NCBI GenBank assembly: GCA_903867585.1
Contig: CAIPRZ010000166.1
Coordinates: forward strand, 1 to 14,259
Source: an uncultured Chlamydiae bacterium
GTDB lineage: Bacteria > Chlamydiota > Chlamydiia > Chlamydiales > Rhabdochlamydiaceae
DNA: 14,259 nt
Reading direction: 5' to 3'
A program made the translations under genes and the position numbers. This document shows positions 7,402 through 14,259 of the stretch, piece after piece. Every line of letters begins with the position of its first letter. Within the stretch, counting starts at the first letter, position 1. The notes below the pieces were generated by a model. That model searched no databases, was not told where the DNA came from, and was given only the letters and a program-made list of their open reading frames with translations.

Positions 7402-8164
7402 TCGCCCCCCGATAGGCAGTGCGTATAAATTCTTCCATTTTTTCTGATTTCAAGCAGTCAAGAAGAATAGATAACTCCTCTTTTTTTTCACTCTCAGGAT
7501 GAATAACAACCACATTTGCAAAACCAGAATCACCGGTTTCAAGAAACAAGGCATCTTTTTGGGGATTTAAGTTTGCTTGAAGGGCAAAGTTTGTAGGAAT
7601 AACGGCAAGATCAACATCAGAAAAAATACGAGGCAGCAAAGCGGCATCCACTTCAATAAAAGTAAGATTATAGGGATTTATTTTAATATCTAAAATCGTG
7701 GGGTTATCAACAGGATATAGGGAAATAAAGCCTGCTTGTTCAAGAAGATTTAGAGCCCGTTTTTCATTAGAAGGATCGAGGGGGACAGCCACTGATTTGC
7801 CATAAAAATCATCTGTTTTTTCAAGACTTTTACTATAGATGCCCATCGGTTCTAAATGAATTTTACCTAAGACCTCTAGTTTGTAATGTTCTTCATTTTT
7901 TTGATGCTCTAGGAATGGAATATGCTGAAAAAAATTAGCATCAGCTTCTTTTTCATCGATTAGTTTGTTAGGTAGTAAGTAATCAGTAAGAGTTATGACT
8001 TCAAGGTTTATCCCCTGTTTCTTTAGTTCTGGAATTATAAATTCCAGCATTTCTGAATGGGGAGTAGGAGAAGCGATGATTCTTAATGTTTTTTTAGAGT
8101 CTTTTTGACAGGCCGAAAACAAAACAAGAAGGGTAAAGGGTATTAAATACCTAGCTTTTCGCAT
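7385..8164 (-). CDS. metQ: Methionine ABC transporter substrate-binding lipoprotein MetQ
   Basis: A 259-residue NLPA-family lipoprotein that would capture methionine outside the inner membrane and pass it to MetI/MetN. The N-terminus is a lipoprotein signal: MRK, a hydrophobic core, then FSAC with Cys19 as the lipidated residue. Phe at -3 is unusual but tolerated in some lipoboxes. The body matches the family: IIASPTPHSEML (29-40), ADANFFQHIPFLEHQ (74-88), GIYS (108-111), and AVPLDPSNEKRALNLLEQAG (126-145). Length is close to E. coli MetQ (about 271). It overlaps metI by 14 nt, with GGGGG some 5 nt upstream of its ATG as a possible ribosome site. Ligand specificity (L- or D-methionine, or a dipeptide as in some NLPA proteins) cannot be read directly; the metNI context supports methionine. 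Confidence 0.93.
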   Translation of the reverse strand: MRKARYLIPFTLLVLFSACQKDSKKTLRIIASPTPHSEMLEFIIPELKKQGINLEVITLTDYLLPNKLIDEKEADANFFQHIPFLEHQKNEEHYKLEVLGKIHLEPMGIYSKSLEKTDDFYGKSVAVPLDPSNEKRALNLLEQAGFISLYPVDNPTILDIKINPYNLTFIEVDAALLPRIFSDVDLAVIPTNFALQANLNPQKDALFLETGDSGFANVVVIHPESEKKEELSILLDCLKSEKMEEFIRTAYRGAIIPAD

Positions 8165-8825
8165 AGAGCCCCCGCTTAATCATGAGCTTTTTGAAACCCA
8201 ATTCACCAAAGAATTGGATAGCTCTACCTATTAAGAGGATTATAAAAATATTTATCAATAAAATCGGTAGGTTAAAACGGTAATACCCATAATCCATAGC
8301 TAATTTTCCAAGACCGCCGGCTCCAACAAGACCTGCCATGGTACTAAAACCTAAAGAGGCTGAAGCTAAAAGAGCGGTATTTTGAATACTCATTGGCAAG
8401 GTTTCTTTAAGAACGAGTTTTAAAGCTAAGTCCTTTTTAGAAAATCCCATCAGAATGGCCGCTTCTAACATCTCTTTAGGTAGAGTATGGAAGGTTTGAT
8501 GACAAAGACGGGCAAAATAGCATGCACCAGCTAGAATCATAGGGATAAAAGAGGCCCTTATGCCAAACGAGGAGCCAAGTATCCATTTAGATAGGGGCAA
8601 GAGGGTAATGATAAAAATAGAAAAGGGAAATGATCTAATGCTATCGATTAATAGCCCTAGGCTTTTAGAAAGAAAAGTTTTTTTAACAATCTTTTTATCC
8701 ACAAAATATAAATAGATTCCACCCATAAAACCCAAAAGCACACTAAACAAAACAGTGACACCGATCATAATTAGGGTCTGAAATAGAGCGTTTGGAATAA
8801 GAGATAAAAATTTTGTCTGTATCAT
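8151..8825 (-). CDS. metI: Methionine ABC transporter permease MetI
   Basis: A 224-residue integral membrane permease with five hydrophobic segments (about 15-40, 55-77, 88-108, 150-172, 185-207). It is close to E. coli MetI (217 aa). The coupling helix shows the EAA motif, EAAILMGFSKKDLALKLVL (121-139), which docks onto MetN. The segment GLVGAGGLGKLAMDYGYYRF (165-184) is characteristic of MetI permeases. The start codon lies 1 nt after the metN stop, with only a weak and distant GGAAG upstream, so translation is probably coupled to metN. The 3' end overlaps the metQ start by 14 nt. Confidence 0.95.
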   Translation of the reverse strand: MIQTKFLSLIPNALFQTLIMIGVTVLFSVLLGFMGGIYLYFVDKKIVKKTFLSKSLGLLIDSIRSFPFSIFIITLLPLSKWILGSSFGIRASFIPMILAGACYFARLCHQTFHTLPKEMLEAAILMGFSKKDLALKLVLKETLPMSIQNTALLASASLGFSTMAGLVGAGGLGKLAMDYGYYRFNLPILLINIFIILLIGRAIQFFGELGFKKLMIKRGLYAKS

Positions 8826-8826
8826 A

Positions 8827-9831
8827 TTAGATTAATTCTTCCACGTTAACATCTTGAGATTTTAAAAACGTTAAGGCCTCATCGAGATTTTTTAAGGAAG
8901 AATCAAAACTTACGATAAGGTGGCCTAATGAGGTTTTTCCTATTTGATCAATGGACCCATGTAAGATATTAGGATGAAGCCCAAATTTAGAAACCAGCTC
9001 CGCCATTAAAGGGGATTTTGCCGATTGGCCCATGAATCGAAAATGGAAAAGGCGCATTGTAGATAAAGATTCGGTATCAAAAAAATCGGTCGCTTTTTTA
9101 GGGCGAGGATTCAAAAGGCGTTGAGTGCAATTTTTTTGAGGATTAAAAAAGACTTCATGAACCGCCCCCTCTTCTGCTACTTGCCCTTCATGAATAATCG
9201 CTAAACGATCACAAATTCCTCCGATCAAACCGATTTCATGAGTCACAAGGATGATAGTGGTATCAAATTTATCTCGGATATCCTCAAGCAGTTTTAAAAC
9301 CCCGTGGGTATTTTCAGGATCTAAGGCCGCCGTCGGTTCATCACAAAGAAGAATTTTTGGTTTAGCGATGAGAGCTCTTGCAATAGCCACCCGTTGTTTT
9401 TGTCCACCGCTTAAATTAGCTGGATAAAAGTATTTTTTATGCTCAAGGCCGACAAGGTTTAAAAGCTCTGTAACTTCTTTTTTGATTTGGTCATCGGAAA
9501 TTTTTAGAATCTTCAAAGGCAGGGCAATGTTTTCATAAACATTCAAAGAATTTAACAAATGATAGTTTTGAAAAATCACTCCGATATGTTGTCGGATTTT
9601 TCTTAAAGCTTCAGCGTCGTTATAGGGAATGGGTTGACCTAAAAGAGTAAGAAGGCCCCCGTCGGGTTTTTCTAAAGTAGATAAAAGGCGTAAAACAGTG
9701 GTCTTTCCAGCCCCGCTTGTTCCGATAATTCCAAAGATCTCTTTTTGTTTTATGTCTAAATTAATCGATTTTAGGGCACTAAAAAGCCCATACGCCTTGG
9801 AAAGGTTTTCCGCTTTAATGCAAGAGTTCAT
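8827..9831 (-). CDS. metN: Methionine ABC transporter ATP-binding protein MetN
   Basis: A 334-residue ATPase that powers methionine import. Nucleotide-binding motifs appear in order: Walker A GTSGAGKTT (37-45), Q-loop Gln88 in IFQNYHLL, signature LSGGQKQR (140-147), Walker B ILLCDEP (160-166, with Asp164 and Glu165), D-loop AALDP, and H-loop His198 in VTHEIG. A C-terminal NIL/ACT-like domain (about 258-332) follows. In E. coli MetN this domain binds methionine and inhibits transport when internal methionine is high, so similar trans-inhibition is expected here. The start lies 1 nt after the stop of the upstream HicA-tailed gene, with at most a weak TGGA as ribosome site. The genes metN-metI-metQ follow in transport-operon order. 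Confidence 0.96.
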   Translation of the reverse strand: MNSCIKAENLSKAYGLFSALKSINLDIKQKEIFGIIGTSGAGKTTVLRLLSTLEKPDGGLLTLLGQPIPYNDAEALRKIRQHIGVIFQNYHLLNSLNVYENIALPLKILKISDDQIKKEVTELLNLVGLEHKKYFYPANLSGGQKQRVAIARALIAKPKILLCDEPTAALDPENTHGVLKLLEDIRDKFDTTIILVTHEIGLIGGICDRLAIIHEGQVAEEGAVHEVFFNPQKNCTQRLLNPRPKKATDFFDTESLSTMRLFHFRFMGQSAKSPLMAELVSKFGLHPNILHGSIDQIGKTSLGHLIVSFDSSLKNLDEALTFLKSQDVNVEELI

Positions 9832-9832
9832 T

Positions 9833-11746
9833 TTAGATTCCAGCTTGTCTTTTTATACTTTGAAGCGTTCCTAAAGCTAAAGCCTTTTTACCCATGGGAA
9901 CAACCACTTTTAAAGATTCATGAGCTAGAATAGCATGAGAGCCCTTTTGACGTAAAAAGACAAATCCAAGAGAGGTTAGAATGTGGAAAGCCTCTTTAGA
10001 AGAGACATTTTTCTTGCCAAGTTCTAACGGTTTTTTAGCCCCCCCCCCTCCACACGCTGCAACCTCAGCTTTAAAGACAGCTTTTGCAGTTGGAGCCGGG
10101 GTAGCTTCATTTTCATCAAGTTCTTCTAAAACTAGAAGGGATTCTTCCCAATTTATCGAAGGATGAATATCAGAGAAAAGACATTTAAGGTCTTTTTTCG
10201 GACTTAGTTCATCTTTGTAAAGAGCAAAGGTTGCTTGATAAAGCCCTTGTTGATGAAAAGGGACAGCCTTTAATACCGCTTCTAAATGACTAAGGTAGGC
10301 TATTAATTCTCTCTTTTCTTCAGCTGTTATAGCGACTTCAGAAAAAGTTGATTGGATCTTTAGTAAAAACGGAGAAAACGTATTAACCAATTCAAAATAG
10401 TTTGAAATTTGACGCTCAAACTGCTCGGTAAAAATTTTCAAATCAGCAATATCAGCGTAACTTGGAGCTCCAGGATCAATTTCACCTAAAAACGTAAGAA
10501 GATCCTGATAAAAAGGCTTGTGAGTTGTGAAATTCCTATAGTCTGCAAGTTCTTTTAAAGAATCTGTAATTAATGCTAAATCTCTTGCTAGAGTCTCATC
10601 AAAACCTTTAGGTGGACTAAGTGATGGAATACCTGTTTTTAGATCACAAAAAAACTGGGCACTTTCCATAGCTAAAGGTATAGCTTCTTTACAAAACCCG
10701 TAACGGTGGTCAAGGCCTAGGGAGCCTAAAGAATGAAGAATAAGCGCTTCGATTTGTAGTTGGATTTCTCGACACAAGAAAGCTGTTTGCTTGTAATTTT
10801 GATAATGCAGATTAAGAAAAGAAACAAATGTCTTGGGATCGATTGATTCAGGAGGAATGCCTATAAGCTCACAAATTTCTAAGGCGGTAAAACTACCTGA
10901 CAAAGTCATATCAAGAAAACTTTTGTAATTAGCGCTTTCTTTTAAACAAAATAAATTTAAATTAAGAATGTCGTCCTGGACAATCTTCCATTGGGTCAAG
11001 CTAAAAGGGTCTTTTTGATTAGCGATAGCTTTAAGCTTGGGAATGAAGGGAATTCCCATGTTCAAATGACCTTTGGTGGTTGCATTTTCAGAGATTGTTA
11101 TTGTGAATCTAATAAGCTCTTGGATTTGTTGCTGGGTAATAGGCTCTGTTCCAATGGAAACGCCCTCCAACAAACTAAAAGTTGGGCGTTCTAAATCGTT
11201 TAAATCAGGAGCTGTCGAGCAGAGTTTTGTATGAATAGCATTGATAATTTCTAATTCAGCAAGATGCCGTTTAAAAACTGATTGAATCGCTTTGATGTCA
11301 AAAGGATAAACGGGCGCTGCAGAATAGAGGGCTACATTGGCTAGTCCTTTTTTATGAATATAAGAGACCTCTGAAAAGAAGGGGGCTTCATAACACAATT
11401 TTTCAGTAGCAGGGGCTTTTTGTGAAAGTAAAGCTAATTTACATAAGAAAGCGTTTGTAAGCACTTCTGAGGTATGTTCTTGAGACCAGGTTTTGCATGG
11501 TAATAATTTTACTTTTTGAGCTGTAGATGATTTTTTTGGTAAGGTATCAAGGCTCATGAGAGCTTCTATTTTTAGAGCCCGATTATAGATAAAAATGTCT
11601 GATACCTGCTGAAAAGGGAGATGCAATAGGGGGCCTATCTGTTTTTCAACATGAACTAGAAATTCTTTTTCGGATGGTAATAATACATCAGGCGCTGTAA
11701 CTTTAACCCCTGCTATAAAACTAGCTCCAATTGATGAAATAGACAT
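9833..11746 (-). CDS. Large uncharacterised protein with a C-terminal HicA-like toxin domain
   Basis: The product has 637 residues. I do not recognise residues 1-540: they look largely helical and soluble, without a signal peptide or membrane segment, and the start MSISSIGASF is Ser/Ile-rich. A linker rich in Glu, Ala, Pro and Lys (about 540-581) contains Cys565 followed by four Gly. Residues 582-637 match the HicA/YcfA fold, a small RNA-binding mRNA interferase domain: the helix SKEAFHILTSLGF, the strand-turn FLRQKGSHAIL with the expected catalytic His604, a VVVP strand, and the closing GTLQSIKRQAGI. The domain is complete. No HicB antitoxin is visible nearby. The glycines are encoded by a ten-G run. 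The gene leads a cluster with metNIQ (1-nt gap to metN) and diverges from a pseudopilin gene. Function unknown; toxin, effector or RNA-binding adaptor are all possible. Confidence 0.8.
   Translation of the reverse strand: MSISSIGASFIAGVKVTAPDVLLPSEKEFLVHVEKQIGPLLHLPFQQVSDIFIYNRALKIEALMSLDTLPKKSSTAQKVKLLPCKTWSQEHTSEVLTNAFLCKLALLSQKAPATEKLCYEAPFFSEVSYIHKKGLANVALYSAAPVYPFDIKAIQSVFKRHLAELEIINAIHTKLCSTAPDLNDLERPTFSLLEGVSIGTEPITQQQIQELIRFTITISENATTKGHLNMGIPFIPKLKAIANQKDPFSLTQWKIVQDDILNLNLFCLKESANYKSFLDMTLSGSFTALEICELIGIPPESIDPKTFVSFLNLHYQNYKQTAFLCREIQLQIEALILHSLGSLGLDHRYGFCKEAIPLAMESAQFFCDLKTGIPSLSPPKGFDETLARDLALITDSLKELADYRNFTTHKPFYQDLLTFLGEIDPGAPSYADIADLKIFTEQFERQISNYFELVNTFSPFLLKIQSTFSEVAITAEEKRELIAYLSHLEAVLKAVPFHQQGLYQATFALYKDELSPKKDLKCLFSDIHPSINWEESLLVLEELDENEATPAPTAKAVFKAEVAACGGGGAKKPLELGKKNVSSKEAFHILTSLGFVFLRQKGSHAILAHESLKVVVPMGKKALALGTLQSIKRQAGI
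9836..10003 (-). other. HicA-like domain (codons 582-637 of the 637-residue protein)
   Basis: The 56 residues cover essentially a whole stand-alone HicA. Diagnostic features are the Arg-Gln-Lys-Gly-Ser-His turn (599-604), where His is the catalytic residue in known HicA toxins, and the C-terminal GTLQSIKRQAGI, very close to the usual GTLRSILRQAGL-type end. There is no in-frame ATG upstream of the domain between the poly-G run and its first helix. As written, it can therefore be made only as part of the fusion, unless a non-ATG start is used. Confidence 0.82.
10039..10048 (-). repeat. Ten-G homopolymer at the junction to the HicA-like domain
   Basis: The minus strand reads GGA followed by ten G and then CT, giving Gly-Gly-Gly-Gly-Ala at residues 566-570. 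It is by far the longest G/C homopolymer in this AT-rich window; other long runs are A or T. Runs of eight or more G inside a gene commonly change length by polymerase slippage. With 9 G the frame reads Leu-Lys-Asn-Arg and then TAG. With 11 G it meets TAA directly after the glycines. Either change removes the HicA-like domain while leaving residues 1-569 almost unchanged. Length variation itself cannot be seen in one sequence. Confidence 0.85.
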
Positions 11747-11776
11747 TTTTATTAAAAATTAAGTTTAATTTAATTA

Positions 11777-11785
11777 ATTATATCA
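11777..11785 (-). promoter_or_regulatory. Extended -10 promoter element for the HicA-tailed gene and metNIQ
   Basis: Within the 41-bp, AT-rich gap between divergent starts, the minus strand contains TGATATAAT, an exact extended -10 (TGnTATAAT). It ends 30 nt upstream of the 11746 ATG. No good -35 is present 16-18 nt further upstream, which extended -10 promoters can tolerate. Neither divergent gene has a recognisable Shine-Dalgarno site here. A promoter for the pseudopilin gene would have to lie partly inside the opposite coding region; I see no convincing one. Confidence 0.45.
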
Positions 11786-11787
11786 CA

Positions 11788-12384
11788 ATGGGACTTAAAA
11801 TTCAGATAAAACGGAAAGCTTTTACCTTAATAGAGGTCCTTATTGCATTGACCCTTCTAGGGATTATCCTGACAGAGGGCCTTTTTATGCTCAGCCAGCA
11901 GATAAAAACGAGCTCTATAGCAAAAAAAAATTTGAATAAGCTCTTCAATAAAAAAAGCACCCTACTTGAAATTCAAAAAATTTTTTTACATCTATATCCT
12001 AAGGAAAAAAACTGCCTTATATCGGATGGGGATAAAATTGATCTTTATTTTGATGCGGGAATCAGTCTCGACCCCCTCATTTCAGGGTTTCAAAAAGCCT
12101 ACTTAGAAAAACAGGAACAGAGCCTTTATTTGGTGTTTAATAACGATAATGTAAGATCTTCTAAAAAGTTGATTGCAAGTGATGTCACAGAGTTTTCTAT
12201 TCAGTTTTTTTCGCCAGCATCTTCTTGGCAATCTTGTTGGCAATCAGACCAAATGGGGCTTCCTGAAATGATGCATATTAAGCTTGTTTGTAAAGGATTC
12301 TCCATCGATCAGAAATTTTTTCTCCCATTTTCTTTAAAAACTATCAAAACTGTATGCAAACCCTCCCCTTCGTCTTTTCTTTAA
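11788..12384 (+). CDS. Type II secretion-like minor pseudopilin (GspJ-like)
   Basis: A 198-residue protein with a type IV prepilin N-terminus: a short basic leader MGLKIQIKRKA, then FTLIEVLIALTLLGIIL. Prepilin peptidase would cut between Ala11 and Phe12. Ala replaces the usual Gly at -1, while the conserved Glu5 of the mature protein is present (Glu16). One hydrophobic helix (12-35) is followed by a globular periplasmic part with Cys residues at about 64, 152 and near 177-191. The motif GLPEMMHIKLVCKG recalls the LPxxVxLxL strand seen late in GspJ-type minor pseudopilins, hence the tentative assignment. It overlaps the next gene by 31 nt. No secretin, ATPase or major pseudopilin is in the window, so the partner machinery is elsewhere. 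The start has no Shine-Dalgarno site, but the leader length fits. Confidence 0.75.
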   Translation: MGLKIQIKRKAFTLIEVLIALTLLGIILTEGLFMLSQQIKTSSIAKKNLNKLFNKKSTLLEIQKIFLHLYPKEKNCLISDGDKIDLYFDAGISLDPLISGFQKAYLEKQEQSLYLVFNNDNVRSSKKLIASDVTEFSIQFFSPASSWQSCWQSDQMGLPEMMHIKLVCKGFSIDQKFFLPFSLKTIKTVCKPSPSSFL

Positions 12385-13190
12385 TTTTTGTTTTTTTTCT
12401 TCTTATTTCCCGTCTCGGGCAAGAAGATAAAAGCGATAGAATGCTTTTCAAAGCCTTCAATAAAAAAGCAGAGCTAAGGCTTAATTTGTTAAAAAAAGCA
12501 GAAAGAGCCTGTCTTTATGAAAAGAAAATATCCCTTAAAAAAACCAAAGAGCCTACACAAGAGGGTAATCCCCAAATCCCGCAAAAGCCCTCAAGAGCTT
12601 TAAAGCCAGCTGGTAATTTTGCTAAATTATCGCTAGGGTTTTTGCAAAAACCCCTTGATGAGATGACAATCCAATTTGTTAAAAAAGAGCTTTTTAGAGT
12701 TTTACAAAAATTTTACAAAGAGGATTTATCGTATGAATTGTATGAGGAGTTTTTAAAGGCGTCTTATTTGCAAAAACCTTTAAAGCTTTGTCAACTTCGA
12801 CTAAAAAATCGCTTATTGCAACAGAGCTTTTATAAACTCCTTATTCACCCAGATTTTCCTTTAGAAGAACTGGTGACATTAGAGATGTTTGATAATAAAG
12901 CCCTCTTTTATTTTTCTCATTTGCAAAAAGGATTGTTTGATGAACTGTTTTCTCAAACAGTAGAGCCTTTTTATTGCGAAGAACAGAAGCTTCAAAAAAT
13001 GCTTAAAACTAAAAACCTTCCTAAGGAGAGCTTAACCTTTTTATTACCAAATCTAGCTCCAACATGGAGTCTTGTTTCTATTGATCAGTTAATCTGTTTT
13101 AAAAATCCGGATAAAAAGGCCTTAAAAGCCAACTTTATTAAAGATGCCCAAGAATTTTTCCATTTTATTGTGGATTCGGGAGGCGGATAA
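12354..13190 (+). CDS. Single-pass membrane protein of unknown function, paired with the pseudopilin
   Basis: A 278-residue protein I cannot name. Residues 4-20 (LPFVFSLIFVFFLLISR) form one membrane helix or uncleaved signal. A Lys/Arg-rich helical stretch follows (about 30-85) with a Thr/Pro/Gln-rich linker, then an alpha-helical region rich in Leu, Lys and Phe (about 85-278). There is no pilin-like Glu5, so it is not an obvious pseudopilin. Its start overlaps the pseudopilin gene by 31 nt, which implies co-expression and perhaps a role in the same secretion or pilus-like apparatus (inference). A later ATG (codon 30) would remove both the overlap and the helix; the longer form is preferred because the helix begins exactly at the ATG. 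No Shine-Dalgarno site is visible. The last 26 nt overlap the convergent histidine kinase gene. Confidence 0.65.
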   Translation: MQTLPFVFSLIFVFFLLISRLGQEDKSDRMLFKAFNKKAELRLNLLKKAERACLYEKKISLKKTKEPTQEGNPQIPQKPSRALKPAGNFAKLSLGFLQKPLDEMTIQFVKKELFRVLQKFYKEDLSYELYEEFLKASYLQKPLKLCQLRLKNRLLQQSFYKLLIHPDFPLEELVTLEMFDNKALFYFSHLQKGLFDELFSQTVEPFYCEEQKLQKMLKTKNLPKESLTFLLPNLAPTWSLVSIDQLICFKNPDKKALKANFIKDAQEFFHFIVDSGGG

Positions 13191-14259
13191 TAAAGGTAGA
13201 GCCCTCATCAATCATGGATTCAACCCCGATATAACCTTGGTGCTTATCGATAATGGTTTTAACAAGCGATAGGCCAAGCCCCGCTCCTCCCATTTTTCGA
13301 GTTCTTGCTTTATCAACGCGGTAAAACCTGTCAAAAACCTTTTTAAGATCGGTTTGTGGAATCCCGATGCCATTATCTTTAAAAGATATTTCTAGCGAGT
13401 TATCAAGAACTTTCAAACTCACTACAATTTTTTTCGGCTCTTGAGAGTATTTTAAGCTATTAGATAGGAGATTGGAAAAAACAATTTTCAAAAGATCTTC
13501 ATCCCCTGTAAAAAGGGCTTTTTGGGGACCTTCATAGGTGATGGAGGCTTTAGGATCAAGATTTTGAAAAAGAGCCACTTCTTGTCTCAGAGTGGAAGCC
13601 ATATCAAACTTATTTAACTCTATTGTCTTTTGATCAACATCAGCTAAAAGCAAAAGTCTTTTAATAAGAGCATCCATCCGATCACAGGCTGATAAAATTT
13701 TAGGCATCACTTCATCGATTTTAATATGTTCTAAAGCCTCTTTATCGCTTAAGGCTTCAGCAAATCCTTTAATAATCGTAATAGGAGTTCTAAGCTCATG
13801 AGAGGCGTTAGAGATAAAGTTTTTACCCGCTTCTAATTTTTCTATCCGGTCAGTTTCATCCAAAATCACAATAAGTTGTTGGTTGTCGAGGATATTTTTC
13901 AAAGTGACTTCAAAATAGCGAAACTTGTCATGTATTTTTTCTTTAAGCGGTTTTTTTACAGAGGGCTTTAGGAGATCTTTAATTTTTTCCCCAAGTTCTG
14001 AATGAGAAAATAGATTTTGGGCATTACCTTCTTTTTCTGCTTTAAGGTAATGATAGCCTTGAGAATTTACATAATTATTGGATTGATCTGGAGAAACAAG
14101 ACATATTCCTTCTTCAAGGGTTTCTAGAATAAGGCGCTGCTGCTTTTGCTTTTTCTGAAGCCGAGAAAATTGATCTTCAATAGTTTCAATTAACTGATTG
14201 TATACTTCAATGAGAGTTCTAATTTTGGGATCTTCTAATTCTTTGGCTTCTAAATAAAG
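13165..14259 (-). CDS. PhoR-like sensor histidine kinase, C-terminal 364 residues (5' end outside the window)
   Basis: The frame is open from the right edge to the TAA at 13167-13165, so the gene is cut by the window; a TTG at 13902 is internal, not the start. The visible part contains a helical stretch, possibly the end of a HAMP or a coiled coil (1-45), and a PAS-like domain beginning ILETLEEGICLVSPD (44-58) and reaching about 135. Next comes the HisKA dimerisation helix with the phospho-acceptor His154 in NASHELRTP. The HATPase domain shows the N box (Asn267 in LLSNSLKYS), G1 DNGIGIP (295-301), an F box with FDRFYRVD, and G2 GGAGLGLSL (324-332). The PAS plus HisKA arrangement resembles PhoR. 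All kinase residues are intact. The signal and the cognate response regulator are not visible. It converges with and overlaps the membrane-protein gene by 26 nt. Confidence 0.92.
   Translation of the reverse strand, partial: LYLEAKELEDPKIRTLIEVYNQLIETIEDQFSRLQKKQKQQRLILETLEEGICLVSPDQSNNYVNSQGYHYLKAEKEGNAQNLFSHSELGEKIKDLLKPSVKKPLKEKIHDKFRYFEVTLKNILDNQQLIVILDETDRIEKLEAGKNFISNASHELRTPITIIKGFAEALSDKEALEHIKIDEVMPKILSACDRMDALIKRLLLLADVDQKTIELNKFDMASTLRQEVALFQNLDPKASITYEGPQKALFTGDEDLLKIVFSNLLSNSLKYSQEPKKIVVSLKVLDNSLEISFKDNGIGIPQTDLKKVFDRFYRVDKARTRKMGGAGLGLSLVKTIIDKHQGYIGVESMIDEGSTFIIRLPNPQ

Noticed and set aside
9981..10166. Plus-strand ORF of 61 codons crossing the poly-C run, encoding a proline run
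   Set aside because: It is antisense to the linker and HicA-domain codons, and no start signal supports it.
10991..11194. Plus-strand ORF of 67 codons
   Set aside because: It is antisense to the large unknown gene, without a ribosome site or any family resemblance.
11921..11943. Run of nine A in the pseudopilin gene as a phase-variation or slippage site
   Set aside because: A and T runs of this size occur throughout this AT-rich window (for example nine T at 414-422), so it is not distinctive.
13900..13902. TTG as the start of the histidine kinase
   Set aside because: The frame continues upstream without a stop to the window edge and encodes a PAS-like region, so the gene is partial at the edge, not a short kinase.
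1..14259. tRNA, rRNA, CRISPR arrays, insertion sequences, riboswitches
   Set aside because: I saw no cloverleaf, direct-repeat array, transposase motif or leader long enough for a riboswitch. The metNIQ cluster has no room upstream for a SAM riboswitch.

Overview
The window is AT-rich, densely coding bacterial DNA. It holds twelve clear genes plus a doubtful partial gene at the left edge, with almost no intergenic space. It reads like an obligate intracellular member of the Chlamydiota, probably an environmental (Parachlamydia/Simkania/Rhabdochlamydia-type) lineage. The reasons are an RsbU-type PP2C phosphatase with an extracytoplasmic sensor domain next to an enolase cluster (eno and rsbU are, from memory, neighbours in Chlamydia), an isolated pseudopilin gene, long homopolymer runs, weak or absent Shine-Dalgarno sites, and overlapping gene ends. 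The phylum assignment is inferred from recognition and context, not from a search.

Layout. At 1-142 (-) a short ORF of unknown nature runs off the left edge. At 111-2416 (+) lies a sulfatase/phosphoethanolamine-transferase-like catalytic domain that lacks its membrane part, overlapping by 4 nt an exported lipase-like alpha/beta hydrolase. At 5524-2395 (-) is a tight cluster, SpoU-type rRNA methyltransferase > rsgA > eno, with an ATGA overlap and a 2-nt gap. Divergent from it, 29 bp away, is rsbU (5554-7401, +). At 11746-7385 (-) is a four-gene cluster: a 637-residue protein ending in a HicA-like toxin domain, then metN, metI and metQ, with 1-nt gaps and a 14-nt overlap. Divergent from that, 41 bp away, are a pseudopilin (11788-12384, +) and an overlapping single-pass membrane protein (12354-13190, +). 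The right edge holds the 3' part of a PhoR-like sensor histidine kinase (14259-13165, -).

How the genes work together. The methyltransferase/RsgA/enolase cluster joins ribosome maturation with glycolysis. RsbU would feed a partner-switching (RsbV/RsbW) pathway whose other members lie outside the window. MetNIQ is a complete methionine ABC importer. The two-component kinase and the pseudopilin pair have partners outside the window.

The most interesting element is the HicA-like domain fused to the C-terminus of a large uncharacterised protein directly upstream of metN. The junction is encoded by a run of ten G, and losing or gaining one G truncates the protein before the HicA domain. No HicB antitoxin is visible. 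All three convergent gene pairs overlap at their 3' ends, leaving no room for ordinary intergenic terminators.
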